Shown piece after piece: positions 1-10,359 of a DNA stretch of 64,000 nt. Each line of letters starts with the position of its first letter. Within the stretch, counting starts at the first letter, position 1. The notes under the pieces are model-generated. The model was not told the DNA's origin, did not search any database, and worked only from the letters and a program-made list of their open reading frames with translations. This DNA comes from Kurthia senegalensis (GTDB lineage Bacteria; Bacillota; Bacilli; Bacillales_A; Planococcaceae): the NCBI RefSeq assembly GCF_000285595.1, contig NZ_HE611070.1:4933-68932 (forward strand). Direction: 5' to 3'. A program made the translations under genes and the position numbers.

Positions 1-24
1 TTTTCCGAAGAAAATGGCTTTTTT
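1..24 (-). terminator. rpsI terminator, cut by the window edge
   Basis: Read on the minus strand, a run of A is followed by GCCATTTTC, a TTCG loop and GAAAA, where the window ends. The start of the returning arm matches the first arm, so this is the first part of a hairpin with a UUCG tetraloop lying just after the rpsI stop. The U-tract would lie outside the window. Confidence 0.6.
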
Positions 25-42
25 GTAATCTGTAAAGAAAGA

Positions 43-435
43 TTAACGTTTTGAGAATTGAGGTGCACGACGAGCGCCGCGTAGACCTGGTTTTTTACGT
101 TCTTTCATACGAGGGTCACGAGTAAGTAAACCTGCAGATTTAAGTGCTGGACGGAAATCAGGGTCAACTGTTAGTAACGCACGAGCGATACCGTGGCGGA
201 TTGCGCCAGCTTGACCTGTGAAACCACCACCGTTAACATTTACAAAAACGTCATAGCTGCCAAGAGTTTCAGTAGCTACTAATGGTTGTTTAATAATTTC
301 GCGTAAAGTTTCGAATGGTACGTAGTTTTCAACTGCGCGATTGTTGATTACGATTTTGCCTTCGCCTGGTACTAAACGTACGCGGGCAGTAGAGCTTTTA
401 CGACGGCCTGTGCCGATATATTGAACTTGTGCCAA
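43..435 (-). CDS. rpsI: 30S ribosomal protein S9
   Basis: This is uS9 of the small subunit, whose basic C-terminal tail reaches the P-site tRNA. The 130-residue product has the normal length, starts [15 protein letters not shown] and ends in the conserved basic tail RAPQFSKR. It lies 22 nt after rplM with a good ribosome binding site, forming the usual rplM-rpsI pair. A terminator follows at the window edge. Nothing is unusual. Confidence 0.98.
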   Translation of the reverse strand: MAQVQYIGTGRRKSSTARVRLVPGEGKIVINNRAVENYVPFETLREIIKQPLVATETLGSYDVFVNVNGGGFTGQAGAIRHGIARALLTVDPDFRPALKSAGLLTRDPRMKERKKPGLRGARRAPQFSKR

Positions 436-457
436 GATATTGTCCTCCTCTAATTAA

Positions 458-898
458 TTATCCGCGAAGCGTATAAGTTTCTGGTTGTTGTGCTGCGTGT
501 GGGTGTTCAGCGCCAGCATAAACGTGTAATTTTGTGAAAGTTTGACGACCTAAAGAGTTTTTAGGAAGCATGCCTTTAACTGCTAATTCAAGCATTTGTA
601 CAGGGTATTTTTCTTTCATTTCGCCAGCAGTGCGTTGTTTTAAACCGCCTGAGTATTGAGTGTGACGATAATAAATTTTACCTTGTAATTTGTTACCTGT
701 TAATTCGATTTTTTCTGCATTGATGATGATCACGTGATCACCAGTGTCAACGTTCGGTGTGAATGTTGGTTTATTTTTACCACGTAAAATAGCTGCTACT
801 TCTGAAGCTAAACGACCAAGAGTTTGGCCTTCAGCGTCAACAACGAACCATTTACGTTCTACTTCGTGGCCTTTAGCCATGAATGTTGTACGCATCAT
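458..898 (-). CDS. rplM: 50S ribosomal protein L13
   Basis: This is uL13 of the large subunit, an early assembly protein. The motif [19 protein letters not shown] and the C-terminal [10 protein letters not shown] region are typical, and the length (145-146 residues) fits the family. Two ATG codons stand in tandem. GGAGG lies 9 nt before the first, and the second gives the usual MRTT start; both are acceptable. The gene is preceded by its own promoter and an L13-type leader, so it is a unit separate from truA. Confidence 0.97.
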   Translation of the reverse strand: MMRTTFMAKGHEVERKWFVVDAEGQTLGRLASEVAAILRGKNKPTFTPNVDTGDHVIIINAEKIELTGNKLQGKIYYRHTQYSGGLKQRTAGEMKEKYPVQMLELAVKGMLPKNSLGRQTFTKLHVYAGAEHPHAAQQPETYTLRG

Positions 899-1012
899 TG
901 TTAGTATCCTCCTACAATTTCAATTAATTCTATAAAATCTGTTCCAATTGTTTTCTTTATCCGCATAAGAAAAGATTCGGGGCTCATCTTGTGGGGTAAT
1001 GAAAATACCATA
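899..1012 (-). promoter_or_regulatory. Probable L13 leader (autoregulatory mRNA structure)
   Basis: Between the promoter and rplM lies an untranslated leader of about 110 nt. It contains the blocks TTTTCATTACCCCACAAG, GATGAGCCCCGAATC and TTCTTATGCGGATAAAG, which resemble the Firmicutes L13 leader that binds L13 and represses rplM-rpsI. The assignment rests on position and remembered consensus; no covariance model was run. Confidence 0.6.
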
Positions 1013-1016
1013 CATC

Positions 1017-1045
1017 ATCTTATAACATCGAGCAACTTAAGTCAA
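1017..1045 (-). promoter_or_regulatory. Sigma-A promoter of rplM-rpsI
   Basis: On the minus strand TTGACT (1040-1045) is separated by 17 nt from TAAGAT (1017-1022). It follows the truA terminator and precedes the L13 leader, so it fits as the start of the rplM-rpsI transcript. Confidence 0.75.
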
Positions 1046-1052
1046 GCGTTTT

Positions 1053-1074
1053 TGAAAAAACACGAGGACGTGTT
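1053..1074 (-). terminator. truA terminator
   Basis: Minus-strand stem AACACG/CGTGTT with a 4-nt loop is followed by a T run. It begins 3 nt after the truA stop and separates the ecfA1-ecfA2-ecfT-truA operon from rplM. Confidence 0.75.
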
Positions 1075-1077
1075 GTA

Positions 1078-1830
1078 TTAATGCGGATAATGTACTTTTT
1101 CTAAATACAACCCTTGAGGTGCTGCTGTTTTTCCTGCACGTCCTCGATCCATTGATTCCACGATTTGTTGTAGTTCTTCTGGCTCGCGTTTCAAAGTTCC
1201 TACTTCCCACAATGTGCCCGCAATAATGCGAACCATGTTATATAAGAACCCATTTCCCGAAATCACCATGTGCAATTCATCACCATGTGTCTCGAAGCGC
1301 AACGACTCAACCGTACGGACTTTATCTTTCACACTCGTGTTCGCTGCGCAAAAACAAGAGAAATCATGTGTCCCTATAATGTACTTCGCTGCCGCTTCCA
1401 TACGTGCTACATCTGGTTTATGCCCATTCGTTGGCGTCGTATAAAAACGACGGAACGGATCTAATATATCCGAGCATGACCAAATGTAACGATATTGTTT
1501 GCCGTGTACACTGTAACGCGCATGAAAATCCGCTTCGACTTCTTCCATTTCTAAAAAGCGAATGTCATGTGGTAATTGTACGTTTAGGGCAATAATATAT
1601 TTATCCATCGGAATGTTTAATGTCGTATCAAAATGAATCACTTGTCCGAGCGCATGTACACGTGCATCTGTACGACCACTCGCTACGATATGCACCGTCT
1701 CTTTACTTTTGTGCATGCGCGTTAATACTTTTTCAATTTCTTCCTGTACGGTACGTTGCTTCGGTTGTACTTGATACCCCGCAAAATTCGTTCCGTCATA
1801 AGAAATAACTGCTTTCAAACGTTTTTTCAT
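1078..1830 (-). CDS. truA: tRNA pseudouridine(38-40) synthase TruA
   Basis: TruA makes pseudouridine at positions 38-40 of the tRNA anticodon arm. The 250-residue protein shows the family motif GRTDARVHALGQ near residues 52-63, with the catalytic aspartate at about residue 55, and the later FLYNMVRI segment. I chose the ATG at 1828-1830 because AGGAGG lies 8 nt upstream and the product then begins MKKRLKAVISYDGTNF. It is the last gene of the ecf operon, 10 nt after ecfT, the normal Bacillales position. Confidence 0.96.
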   Translation of the reverse strand: MKKRLKAVISYDGTNFAGYQVQPKQRTVQEEIEKVLTRMHKSKETVHIVASGRTDARVHALGQVIHFDTTLNIPMDKYIIALNVQLPHDIRFLEMEEVEADFHARYSVHGKQYRYIWSCSDILDPFRRFYTTPTNGHKPDVARMEAAAKYIIGTHDFSCFCAANTSVKDKVRTVESLRFETHGDELHMVISGNGFLYNMVRIIAGTLWEVGTLKREPEELQQIVESMDRGRAGKTAAPQGLYLEKVHYPH

Positions 1831-1840
1831 GCTGTACCTC

Positions 1841-2635
1841 CTAATTACGTAACAATACGAGGATTGCAATCATCACGAGTAAAGCGAGTAATGCAAGCGT
1901 ATCTCGCATCGTCCATTTCAATAAACGATAACGCGTGCGCCCCTCACCTCCGCGATAACCTCGTACTTCCATAGCTGTCGCTAAATCTTCCGCGCGTTTA
2001 AACGCACTTACGAATAAAGGAATAAGCAATGGAACGACGGCTTTCACACGATCTTTCACTGGACCCGTCGTTAAATCTGAACCACGTGCCATTTGTGCCT
2101 TCATTATTTTATCTGTTTCGTCCATCAACGTTGGAATGAAGCGTAGCGCAATCGACATCATCAATGCCAACTCATGCACAGGTAACTTCACTTTCTTAAA
2201 CGGTGATAGTAAAATTTCTAATCCATCTGTAATCGCAATCGGAGATGTCGTCAGCGTTAAAATAGACGTAATGAATACGAGTACTAAAAATCGAACTGAA
2301 ATAAAAATCCCTTGTCGAATCCCCTCTTCGTATATGTTCACCCAACCAAAATCAACGACTAACGCGCCACCTTTCGTGAAGAAAACGTGCAAGAGTAACG
2401 TAAACACCATCAAAATCAATACAGGTTTTAAGCCATTAATTAAATAACGTAATTTAATTTTCGACATGAGCATAATAAGCAACGTGATCACGAGTAATGC
2501 TGCATAAGACCACGTACTGTTTGCGATAAATACGGCAATAATAAAAATAAAGACGAATAATAGTTTTGCACGTGGATCCATTTTATGAACGAATGAATCC
2601 CCTGGTAGAAACCGTCCAAATATCATTTTAGTCAT
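1841..2635 (-). CDS. ecfT: ECF transporter transmembrane component EcfT
   Basis: EcfT is the shared membrane subunit of energy-coupling-factor vitamin transporters. It links the EcfA1/EcfA2 ATPases to interchangeable substrate-binding S proteins. The 264-residue sequence has several hydrophobic spans (about residues 25-60, 65-85, 100-130 and 240-262). It also carries the two cytoplasmic Ala/Val-Arg-Gly coupling motifs, ARGSD near 185 and VRGYRGG near 224. Its ATG overlaps the ecfA2 TGA by 4 nt, implying translational coupling. No S-component gene is present here, as expected for a group II shared module. Confidence 0.95.
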   Translation of the reverse strand: MTKMIFGRFLPGDSFVHKMDPRAKLLFVFIFIIAVFIANSTWSYAALLVITLLIMLMSKIKLRYLINGLKPVLILMVFTLLLHVFFTKGGALVVDFGWVNIYEEGIRQGIFISVRFLVLVFITSILTLTTSPIAITDGLEILLSPFKKVKLPVHELALMMSIALRFIPTLMDETDKIMKAQMARGSDLTTGPVKDRVKAVVPLLIPLFVSAFKRAEDLATAMEVRGYRGGEGRTRYRLLKWTMRDTLALLALLVMIAILVLLRN

Positions 2636-3501
2636 TGCGCTTCACGCTCCTTCACAACACGTGATAATACCCTAACGAGCTGTTCTTCCGTCAAGCATAA
2701 TTCTCCTAATGAAAGACCGATACGCGCTTCTAATTGCTTTTGAAACTGAATGATGCGCGGTACTTCTAAACGATATGCCGCAAGCTGTTCAGAATCGCTA
2801 AATATGTCGCGCGGTGTTCCATTCAGCACGCAACGACCTTCATGCATAATTGCAATTTGGTCTGCATATCGTGCAGCATCTTCCATACTATGTGTCACGA
2901 GAATCATCGTTAAATTTTGTTCTTTATGCAAACGATAAAATAACTCCATAATTTCTTGACGACCTCTTGGATCTAACCCTGCTGTCGGTTCATCTAAAAC
3001 GATGACTTCTGGCTGCATCGCAAGAACACCTGCGATGGCGACACGACGCATTTGTCCACCTGATAAATCGAATGGTGATTTTTCTAGCACCGTTTCTGGT
3101 AAACCAACGAGCGTTAGCATATTCCGTGCACGCTGCTCTGCTTCCGCCTCTTCCACTCCAAAATTCATCGGTCCGAACATAACGTCTTTCAAAACCGTCT
3201 CTTCAAACAATTGATGCTCTGGAAACTGAAATACGATTCCTACTTTTTGACGGACAGGTCGTAAATCTTTCGGTTTTTTCTTACGTTCGATTATCGCATC
3301 CCCAATTTGAACTTGTCCTTCTGTCGGTTTCAGCAAAGCATTTAAATGTTGTAAAATCGTCGACTTTCCAGAACCGGTATGCCCGATAATTGCTTGGTAA
3401 CTACCACTGCGAATGTGTAAATCGACATCATAAAGTGCACGTTTTTCGAAAGGTGTACCCATCCCGTAACGATAGCTTACTTTTTGAAGTTTGATATCCA
3501 T
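2632..3501 (-). CDS. ecfA2: ECF transporter ATP-binding protein EcfA2
   Basis: One of the two ABC ATPases powering vitamin uptake through EcfT. Walker A GHTGSGKST is at residues 40-48, the ABC signature LSGGQMRRVAIAG near 147, Walker B VIVLDEPTAGLDP near 166, and the switch histidine (LVTHS) near 200. The length, 289 residues, fits EcfA2. Its start overlaps the end of ecfA1 by 25 nt, and its stop overlaps ecfT. Confidence 0.95.
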   Translation of the reverse strand: MDIKLQKVSYRYGMGTPFEKRALYDVDLHIRSGSYQAIIGHTGSGKSTILQHLNALLKPTEGQVQIGDAIIERKKKPKDLRPVRQKVGIVFQFPEHQLFEETVLKDVMFGPMNFGVEEAEAEQRARNMLTLVGLPETVLEKSPFDLSGGQMRRVAIAGVLAMQPEVIVLDEPTAGLDPRGRQEIMELFYRLHKEQNLTMILVTHSMEDAARYADQIAIMHEGRCVLNGTPRDIFSDSEQLAAYRLEVPRIIQFQKQLEARIGLSLGELCLTEEQLVRVLSRVVKEREAQ

Positions 3502-4325
3502 ATATCATTCACCAACTCTTCTTCTGACATCGCATTTCCTTGTAGAGAGACACCTTGAGCCATTAGTAATTTTGACATTTTGATAGGGAAAGGTAAGTCG
3601 AGACCTAACTCGATTAGTTGGTCGCCTAAATCAAAAATCTCTTTCGGCGTACCTTCCGCAAATTTTTGTCCACCGTTCATAAATAACAAACGATCCGCTA
3701 AAATAGCCTCTTCTAAATCATGCGTAATTGACAGTACGGTAAGTCCCGTATCTTCACGTAATTTTCGTACTGTCGCAAGTACTTCTTTTCGTCCTTGTGG
3801 GTCCAACATAGAAGTCGCTTCATCTAAAATTAATAAACGTGGCTTCAATGCAAGTGCGCCTGCAATCGCAACACGTTGTTTTTGACCACCTGATAAATGT
3901 TGTGGTTCATGATCTAAAAATTGCTCCATTTTCACTTGTGCAAGTGCTTCATGTACACGTGCAACCATCTCTTCATGAGGAACACCATTATTTTCGAGCG
4001 CAAAAGCGACATCATCTTGCACCGTTGCACCGACAAATTGATTGTCCGGATTTTGAAAGACCATCCCCATTTGAGAACGAATGTCCCATAAATTTTCTTC
4101 ATTCATCAGTTTTTGCATTACTTCTACTGTTCCTTGCTCCGTAAACAATAAGCCATTAATAATTTTGGCTAACGTTGATTTTCCAGAACCATTGTGACCT
4201 ACGATCGCAATCCATTCTCCCTCATTCACAGTGAAAGAGACATCTTCTACCGCATTCTTCACTTCTTCTTGTTCTGGAGCATATGTAAATGTAATATTGT
4301 TTAATTTCAGTATTTCATTCATCAT
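3477..4325 (-). CDS. ecfA1: ECF transporter ATP-binding protein EcfA1
   Basis: The partner ATPase of EcfA2 in the ECF module. Walker A GHNGSGKST is near residue 43, the signature LSGGQKQRVAIAGAL near 144, and Walker B LLILDEATSMLDP near 164. The length is 282 residues. Two tandem ATG codons follow AGGAG; the first (spacing 6) is used here. It heads the ecfA1-ecfA2-ecfT-truA operon. Three terminator-like hairpins upstream separate it from rplQ, so it probably has its own promoter in 4326-4406, where I see only weak hexamers. Confidence 0.95.
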   Translation of the reverse strand: MMNEILKLNNITFTYAPEQEEVKNAVEDVSFTVNEGEWIAIVGHNGSGKSTLAKIINGLLFTEQGTVEVMQKLMNEENLWDIRSQMGMVFQNPDNQFVGATVQDDVAFALENNGVPHEEMVARVHEALAQVKMEQFLDHEPQHLSGGQKQRVAIAGALALKPRLLILDEATSMLDPQGRKEVLATVRKLREDTGLTVLSITHDLEEAILADRLLFMNGGQKFAEGTPKEIFDLGDQLIELGLDLPFPIKMSKLLMAQGVSLQGNAMSEEELVNDIWISNFKK

Positions 4326-4406
4326 GTAAAGCTCCTCTCTCGCTCAGCTATTCTCTACTATTCATTCTAACGGACGTTATCGTTCCGATAAAGTTTATTG
4401 TATACA

Positions 4407-4447
4407 AAAAAGACAACTTTGCCTATTCAGCAAAGTCGTCTTTTTAT
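4407..4447 (-). terminator. Intrinsic terminator upstream of ecfA1
   Basis: Stem of about 12 bp (AGACGACTTTGC with GCAAAGTTGTCT) followed by a T run on the minus strand. The single non-Watson-Crick pair is a G-U wobble on the minus strand but an A-C mismatch on the plus strand, which favours minus-strand function. Confidence 0.7.
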
Positions 4448-4475
4448 CAGTTTATTGCAAATTATCGCCATAAAC

Positions 4476-4570
4476 AAAAAAAGCGCGCACCCCATTCAGA
4501 GAAATGCGCTAAAATCGAAAATCTCCTTTTAAGTTGCTCAGACTTAAAAGCGAATGGGGTGCGTAGAGCT
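4476..4570 (-). ncRNA. Structured element after rplQ, candidate L17 downstream element
   Basis: A perfect 12-bp pair, CGCACCCCATTC (minus strand, at 4552-4563) with GAATGGGGTGCG (4486-4497), encloses a second perfect 9-bp hairpin (4526-4550, 7-nt loop). Between inner hairpin and closing arm are about 28 unpaired nt. The closing arm is followed on the minus strand by CGC and seven T's, so the structure could end a transcript. Position just after the L17 gene matches the L17 downstream element motif known from other Firmicutes. Sequence identity to that motif was not tested. Confidence 0.55.
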
Positions 4571-4636
4571 AAACGAGTCGACCGTAATCGCTCATCATAA
4601 CACTCAGCTTTTTGTTGTTGTCGTATAAATCATATT

Positions 4637-4689
4637 TTAAAAAAAGAGGGTGCAAAGTTCATCATTATGATGCGAACAGTACACCCTCC
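4637..4689 (-). terminator. Terminator of the alpha operon (after rplQ)
   Basis: Long minus-strand hairpin with outer arms GAGGGTG/CACCCTC and an inner pairing around ATCATTATGAT, followed by seven T's. It starts about 27 nt after the rplQ stop and closes the spc-alpha transcription unit. Confidence 0.8.
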
Positions 4690-4715
4690 ACTGCATTTAG
4701 CATAGCAGGATTAAA

Positions 4716-5096
4716 TTAAACTAATTCAATCACAACTACAGGAGCACCGTCACCACGACGAGGTCCAACTTTCATAATGCGAGTATAACCGCCTTGACGG
4801 TCAGCGTAGCGTGGAGCTACATCATCAAATAACTTTTGAAGTGCGAATACAGTTGCTTCGTTGCCTTCAGCGTCAGTTGTTGTAGCTAATTCACGACGGA
4901 TAAAAGCTGCAGCTTGACGACGAGCGTGTAAGTCACCGCGTTTACCTAAAGTAATCATTTTTTCAACTACTGAACGTAATTCTTTGGCACGAGTCTCTGT
5001 AGTTTGAATGCGTTCGTTTACGATTAAGTCTGTAGCTAAATCGCGAAGCATTGCTTTACGTTGAGAACTTGTACGTCCAAGTTTTCTGTAACCCAT
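4716..5096 (-). CDS. rplQ: 50S ribosomal protein L17
   Basis: This is bL17 at the peptide exit side of the large subunit. It begins [17 protein letters not shown], a signature of the family. At 126 residues it is a few longer than B. subtilis L17, because of a short insert near residue 77 (DAEGNEA). It is the last gene of the alpha block after rpoA. Confidence 0.97.
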   Translation of the reverse strand: MGYRKLGRTSSQRKAMLRDLATDLIVNERIQTTETRAKELRSVVEKMITLGKRGDLHARRQAAAFIRRELATTTDAEGNEATVFALQKLFDDVAPRYADRQGGYTRIMKVGPRRGDGAPVVVIELV

Positions 5097-5158
5097 GGAT
5101 ATTTCCCTCCTTTGTTCAATTACTGATCGTAATAAAATATATGTTTAAAAGTGTATGC

Positions 5159-6103
5159 TTAGTCTTCTTCTCGTAATCCTAAACCAAGCTCTTCTAACTT
5201 AGCTTTCACTTCTTCTAATGATTTACGACCTAAGTTACGTACTTTCATCATATCGTCTTCAGACTTGTGTGCAAGTTCAAGAACAGTATTGATGCCAGCG
5301 CGTTTTAGGCAGTTGTAAGAACGAACAGAAAGATCTAATTCTTCGATAGTCATCTCAAGAACTTTTTCTTTTTGGTCTTCTTCTTTTTCAACCATGATTT
5401 CAGCAGTTTGTGCTTCATCAGTTAAACCAACGAAGATGTTCAAGTGCTCGGTTAAAATTTTAGCTCCGAGCGAAATCGCCTCTTTAGGACCGATGCTGCC
5501 ATCTGTCCATACATCAAGTGAAAGTTTGTCGAAGTCAGTCGATTGACCAACACGAGTGTTTTCCACTGTGAAGTTGACGCGTGAAACTGGAGTGTAAATA
5601 GAGTCGATCGGGATAACGCCGATAGGAAGATCCTCGCGTTTGTTTTGATCAGCTGGAGTGTATCCACGTCCACGTTGTGCATACATACGCATGCGAAGAT
5701 GACCATTATTAGCAACAGTTGCAATATATAGATCTGGGTTTAAAATTTCTACATCGCTGTCGTGAGTAATATCAGCGGCAGTGATTGTACCTGAGCCTTT
5801 AAAGTCAATTTCAATGACTTTTTCTTCATCAGAGTAAATTTTTAAAGCTAGCTTTTTAAGATTCAAGATAATTGAAGCAACATCTTCTACGACACCCTCA
5901 ATAGTAGAGAATTCGTGTAATACGCCGTCAATTTGAATTGATGTAATAGCAGCTCCTGGTAAAGAAGACAGAAGGATACGACGTAGAGAATTACCCAAAG
6001 TAGTTCCATAACCACGTTCAAGTGGCTCTACAACAAACTTGCCGTATTTTAAATCATCACTGATCTCAACGGTTTCAATCTTTGGTTTTTCAATTTCGAT
6101 CAT
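5159..6103 (-). CDS. rpoA: RNA polymerase alpha subunit
   Basis: RpoA dimerises to scaffold RNA polymerase assembly and contacts UP elements and activators. The 314 residues comprise the N-terminal domain (1-228, with [20 protein letters not shown] near 31), a linker, and the C-terminal domain (about 245-310, with [16 protein letters not shown] and [15 protein letters not shown]). Length and both domains are normal. It sits between rpsK and rplQ; the 151-nt gap upstream contains a TTGACA (6172-6177) without a convincing -10. Confidence 0.98.
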   Translation of the reverse strand: MIEIEKPKIETVEISDDLKYGKFVVEPLERGYGTTLGNSLRRILLSSLPGAAITSIQIDGVLHEFSTIEGVVEDVASIILNLKKLALKIYSDEEKVIEIDFKGSGTITAADITHDSDVEILNPDLYIATVANNGHLRMRMYAQRGRGYTPADQNKREDLPIGVIPIDSIYTPVSRVNFTVENTRVGQSTDFDKLSLDVWTDGSIGPKEAISLGAKILTEHLNIFVGLTDEAQTAEIMVEKEEDQKEKVLEMTIEELDLSVRSYNCLKRAGINTVLELAHKSEDDMMKVRNLGRKSLEEVKAKLEELGLGLREED

Positions 6104-6254
6104 TCAATTTACCCTCCTTATAAAACATCGAATGTATGGTTTCAATCCATCATTTGTTTGTTAAAATCGAATGTCAATCAAATAAGATTGTCCTAATACA
6201 AAGTTAGTGCATATGATAGTTTAACTTAATTCATGATTAAGTTGCAACTATTTA

Positions 6255-6644
6255 TTATACACGACGACGTTTTGGTGGGCGGCAACCGTTATGAGGAACT
6301 GGAGTTACGTCTTTGATAGCTGTAACTTCTAGACCAGCAGATTGAAGTGCACGAATTGCAGCTTCACGACCAGCACCAGGACCTTTAACAGTTACTTCGA
6401 TAGTTTTTAAACCATGTTCCATTGCAGTTTTGGCAGCAGTTTCTGAAGCCATTTGAGAAGCGAATGGAGTAGATTTACGTGAACCACGGAAACCTAGTGC
6501 ACCAGCTGATGACCAAGAAATTGCGTTACCTTGTACGTCTGTAATAGTAACAATTGTGTTATTAAATGTAGAACGGATGTGAGCAATACCGGCTTCGATA
6601 TTTTTTTTCACACGACGTTTACGAGCTTGTTGTTTACGTGCCAT
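6255..6644 (-). CDS. rpsK: 30S ribosomal protein S11
   Basis: This is uS11 of the small-subunit platform, near the mRNA exit and E site. The 129-residue protein has the motif [18 protein letters not shown] and the C-terminal [18 protein letters not shown]. It follows rpsM by 26 nt, in the conserved rpsM-rpsK-rpoA-rplQ order. Confidence 0.98.
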   Translation of the reverse strand: MARKQQARKRRVKKNIEAGIAHIRSTFNNTIVTITDVQGNAISWSSAGALGFRGSRKSTPFASQMASETAAKTAMEHGLKTIEVTVKGPGAGREAAIRALQSAGLEVTAIKDVTPVPHNGCRPPKRRRV

Positions 6645-6670
6645 TGTTAAGCGCGACCTCCTTTACTTAA

Positions 6671-7036
6671 TTATTTTTTCTTGTTCGCTACAGTTTTACG
6701 AGGACCTTTACGCGTACGTGCGTTGTTCTTCGTATGTTGACCACGAACAGGTAAACCGCGACGGTGGCGGATACCACGTAATGAACCGATTTCCATTAGA
6801 CGTTTAATGTTAAGTGAAATTTCACGACGTAAGTCACCTTCCACTTTGTAAGTGTCTAATTGTTCACGGATTTTGTTTAATTGATCTTCAGTAAGATCTT
6901 TTACACGAATATCTTCAGCAATACCTGCGTTAGCTAAAACAGCTTTAGCAGTAGTGCTACCAATACCGTAGATGTAAGTTAATGAAATTACAACGCGTTT
7001 TTCGCGAGGAATATCAACACCAGCAATACGTGCCAT
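6671..7036 (-). CDS. rpsM: 30S ribosomal protein S13
   Basis: This is uS13 of the small-subunit head, contacting L5/L31 bridges and P-site tRNA. It starts [21 protein letters not shown] (first residues) and has the [19 protein letters not shown] tail. At 121 residues it has the normal length. It lies directly after rpmJ. Confidence 0.98.
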   Translation of the reverse strand: MARIAGVDIPREKRVVISLTYIYGIGSTTAKAVLANAGIAEDIRVKDLTEDQLNKIREQLDTYKVEGDLRREISLNIKRLMEIGSLRGIRHRRGLPVRGQHTKNNARTRKGPRKTVANKKK

Positions 7037-7059
7037 GTACGATGTGCACCTCCTTTATA

Positions 7060-7429
<370 letters not shown>

Positions 7430-7490
7430 CAAGCCTGTCTCCCTTCTATATGCAATTCAGGTTCTCACCGTAAAATTCAAACGTATTCAG

Positions 7491-7862
7491 TCAAGTGTTC
7501 TTTAAAAATACTCGTCTAACATTGCTTGGATTATATGAGAGATGTTCGAAAGACGTCTTGGGTTCGTTCTCACATCCCTGGAAAAATTCCAGAATCAGTA
7601 TCCTTAATGTCAACGCGATCACTTGGAATGTATGTCCTTGGATGAGATCTGTGCATACCTGTAATCTACAGATACTTTACACGAAACCCATTATACCCTT
7701 TCAGAATTAATATTGCATCAAGGACAAAGGGAATCCTTCGAACGAAGCAATAATTCATCAGTGCATAGACCGGGCACAATATGCTTTTGCAGCTCTCGAA
7801 AATAACTTTCCGTTGTGCTACCGCAGCACGTTTTCCTCGCCGAGGCAGAGATTTCTGCGCCC
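7491..7862 (-). pseudogene. map: Decayed methionine aminopeptidase gene
   Basis: The stretch between adk and infA is where Bacillales carry map. Translating the minus strand in shifting frames gives fragments of type I methionine aminopeptidase in the right order. FRELQKHIVPGLCTDEL (7751-7800) resembles the family HEELKKHIKPGISTKEL. LKGYNGFR (7681-7704, another frame) matches FKGYNGFR, and a SIC follows after a further shift near 7670. SFEH near 7542-7553 resembles the C-terminal QFEHT. Several frameshifts and stops plus an internal deletion (about 370 nt against about 745) make it nonfunctional. A second map elsewhere is presumably used. No other gene is visible in this 445-nt gap. Confidence 0.75.
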
Positions 7863-7874
7863 GTGACTCGGGTA

Positions 7875-8552
<678 letters not shown>

Positions 8553-8600
8553 TTATGGTTGTATCAGAAACGTCCAAGAACGTCTCTAAGCCAACCAAAG

Positions 8601-9887
8601 TTATTTCATAAAACCTTTATAGTGTCGTTTAGTTAATTGTGATTCAAGTTGAGTCATCGTTTGAAGAGCTACGCCGACTACGATGATTAAGCTTGTACCA
8701 CCAATTTGTGCAGATTGTGGAAGACCACCAATGTTAACGAATAAAATCGGTAACACTGCAACAATTGATAAATAAATAGACCCTACAAAAGTTAAGCGAT
8801 ATAACACACTTGTAAGATACGATTCAGTACTTTTACCTGGGCGAATACCCGGGATATAAGCACCTTGTTTCTTCAAGTTATCCGCTACTTTCTCAGGATT
8901 TACTTGTACGAATGCATAGAAGTATGCAAATGCAATAATCAATGCAACGTAAATGATCATCCCAACAGGTTTTGAATAATCAAACGTGTTTTGAATGAAA
9001 GTAGCGACTTTTCCATCACCGAAGAAAGTTGCGATTGTTCTAGGTGTTACGATAAACGCAACAGCGAAGATTACTGGGATAACCCCAGCCGCATTAACTT
9101 TCAACGGAAGATGAGATTTTTGCGCTCCGCGAATATTGCCTGAGCCTTTTGAGTATTGAATTGGAATTTTACGACTTGCGCGTTCGAAGTAGATAACTCC
9201 AACAACAATAGCTAAAACGACTAGAGCAATAAGGGCGAATTTGACGATGTTGATGAATAATTGATCACCGGCATTTTCAAATTCTTGCGCATAAATTTGA
9301 TTAACTGTATTTGGTAATGCTGCAACGATCCCCGCGAAGATGATAATGGAAATACCATTTCCCACACCTTTTTCAGTAATCTGTTCGCCTAACCACAATA
9401 AAAATGCTGTTCCAGCAGTTAACACAATTGCAATTGTAAAATAAGTTAATAAACCTTCTTCATTAATCAAACTACCGCCATACATACGGTTGAAGCCATA
9501 TGACATAGCGATAGACTGAATAAATGCTAGGACAATTGCAAAATAACGTGTAAATCGAGCGCTTTTTTTGCGTCCAACTTCACCTTGTTTTGACCACTCA
9601 GTGAACTTTTTCACAACATCCATTTGTAACAGTTGAACGATGATTGATGCCGTAATGTAAGGCATAATTCCCATCGCGAAAATGGAGAAGTTTTGTAACG
9701 CTCCTCCACCAAACATATTAAGGAAACCTACTAAACTTTGTTCATCGGTTTGCTTTAATACGTTTGCATCCACATTTGGTACCGGGATAAATGTTCCAAT
9801 ACGGAAAATCACCAACATCAAAAGTGTGAAAATGATCTTATTTCGGATATCTCTAACACGGAATAGGTTAGCGATAGTCTGAAACAT
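8601..9887 (-). CDS. secY: Preprotein translocase subunit SecY
   Basis: SecY is the channel of the Sec translocon in the cytoplasmic membrane, working with SecE (also in this window) and SecG. The 428-residue sequence shows about ten hydrophobic spans, the GGALQNFSIFAMGIMPYI motif near 60 and the C-terminal KRHYKGFMK. Its ATG overlaps the rplO TAA by one base, so translation is probably coupled. Confidence 0.98.
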   Translation of the reverse strand: MFQTIANLFRVRDIRNKIIFTLLMLVIFRIGTFIPVPNVDANVLKQTDEQSLVGFLNMFGGGALQNFSIFAMGIMPYITASIIVQLLQMDVVKKFTEWSKQGEVGRKKSARFTRYFAIVLAFIQSIAMSYGFNRMYGGSLINEEGLLTYFTIAIVLTAGTAFLLWLGEQITEKGVGNGISIIIFAGIVAALPNTVNQIYAQEFENAGDQLFINIVKFALIALVVLAIVVGVIYFERASRKIPIQYSKGSGNIRGAQKSHLPLKVNAAGVIPVIFAVAFIVTPRTIATFFGDGKVATFIQNTFDYSKPVGMIIYVALIIAFAYFYAFVQVNPEKVADNLKKQGAYIPGIRPGKSTESYLTSVLYRLTFVGSIYLSIVAVLPILFVNIGGLPQSAQIGGTSLIIVVGVALQTMTQLESQLTKRHYKGFMK

Positions 9888-10327
9888 TAGATCACCTCAA
9901 TGTTTCCGCCTGCAGCTTCGATAGCTGCTTTAGCTGAAGCAGAGAATTTATGAGCTTTAACTGTTAATTTTTTCTCAACAGAACCGTTACCAAGTACTTT
10001 AATACCTGATTTTTCGTTGCTCACAACGCCAGCTTCGATAAGTAAAGCTGGAGTTACTTCTGTGCCTTCTTCAAAACGATTTAAAGCGTCAAGGTTCACA
10101 ATAGCGAACTCTTTACGGTTAATGTTTGTGAAACCGCGTTTTGGTAAACGACGGAATAATGGGTTTTGACCACCTTCGAAGCCAGGACGTACGCCACCGC
10201 CAGAACGAGAGTTTTGACCTTTGTGACCGCGACCAGACGTTTTACCGTTACCTGTAGCGATACCACGACCTACGCGGTTACGTACTTTACGTGAACCAGC
10301 TGCTGGTTGTAATTCATGAAGTTTCAT
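9887..10327 (-). CDS. rplO: 50S ribosomal protein L15
   Basis: This is uL15 of the large subunit. The 146-residue protein begins [20 protein letters not shown], followed by the glycine-rich [21 protein letters not shown] region. Order rpmD-rplO-secY is conserved. Confidence 0.98.
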   Translation of the reverse strand: MKLHELQPAAGSRKVRNRVGRGIATGNGKTSGRGHKGQNSRSGGGVRPGFEGGQNPLFRRLPKRGFTNINRKEFAIVNLDALNRFEEGTEVTPALLIEAGVVSNEKSGIKVLGNGSVEKKLTVKAHKFSASAKAAIEAAGGNIEVI

Positions 10328-10359
10328 TTAGAGGCACCTCCTTATTGTAAGATATGGAA

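Noticed and set aside
4326-4406. Vitamin riboswitch ahead of the ECF transporter genes
   Set aside because: The gap is too short and lacks thiamine, cobalamin or FMN motifs. Shared ecfAAT modules normally have none; riboswitches sit at the S-component genes.
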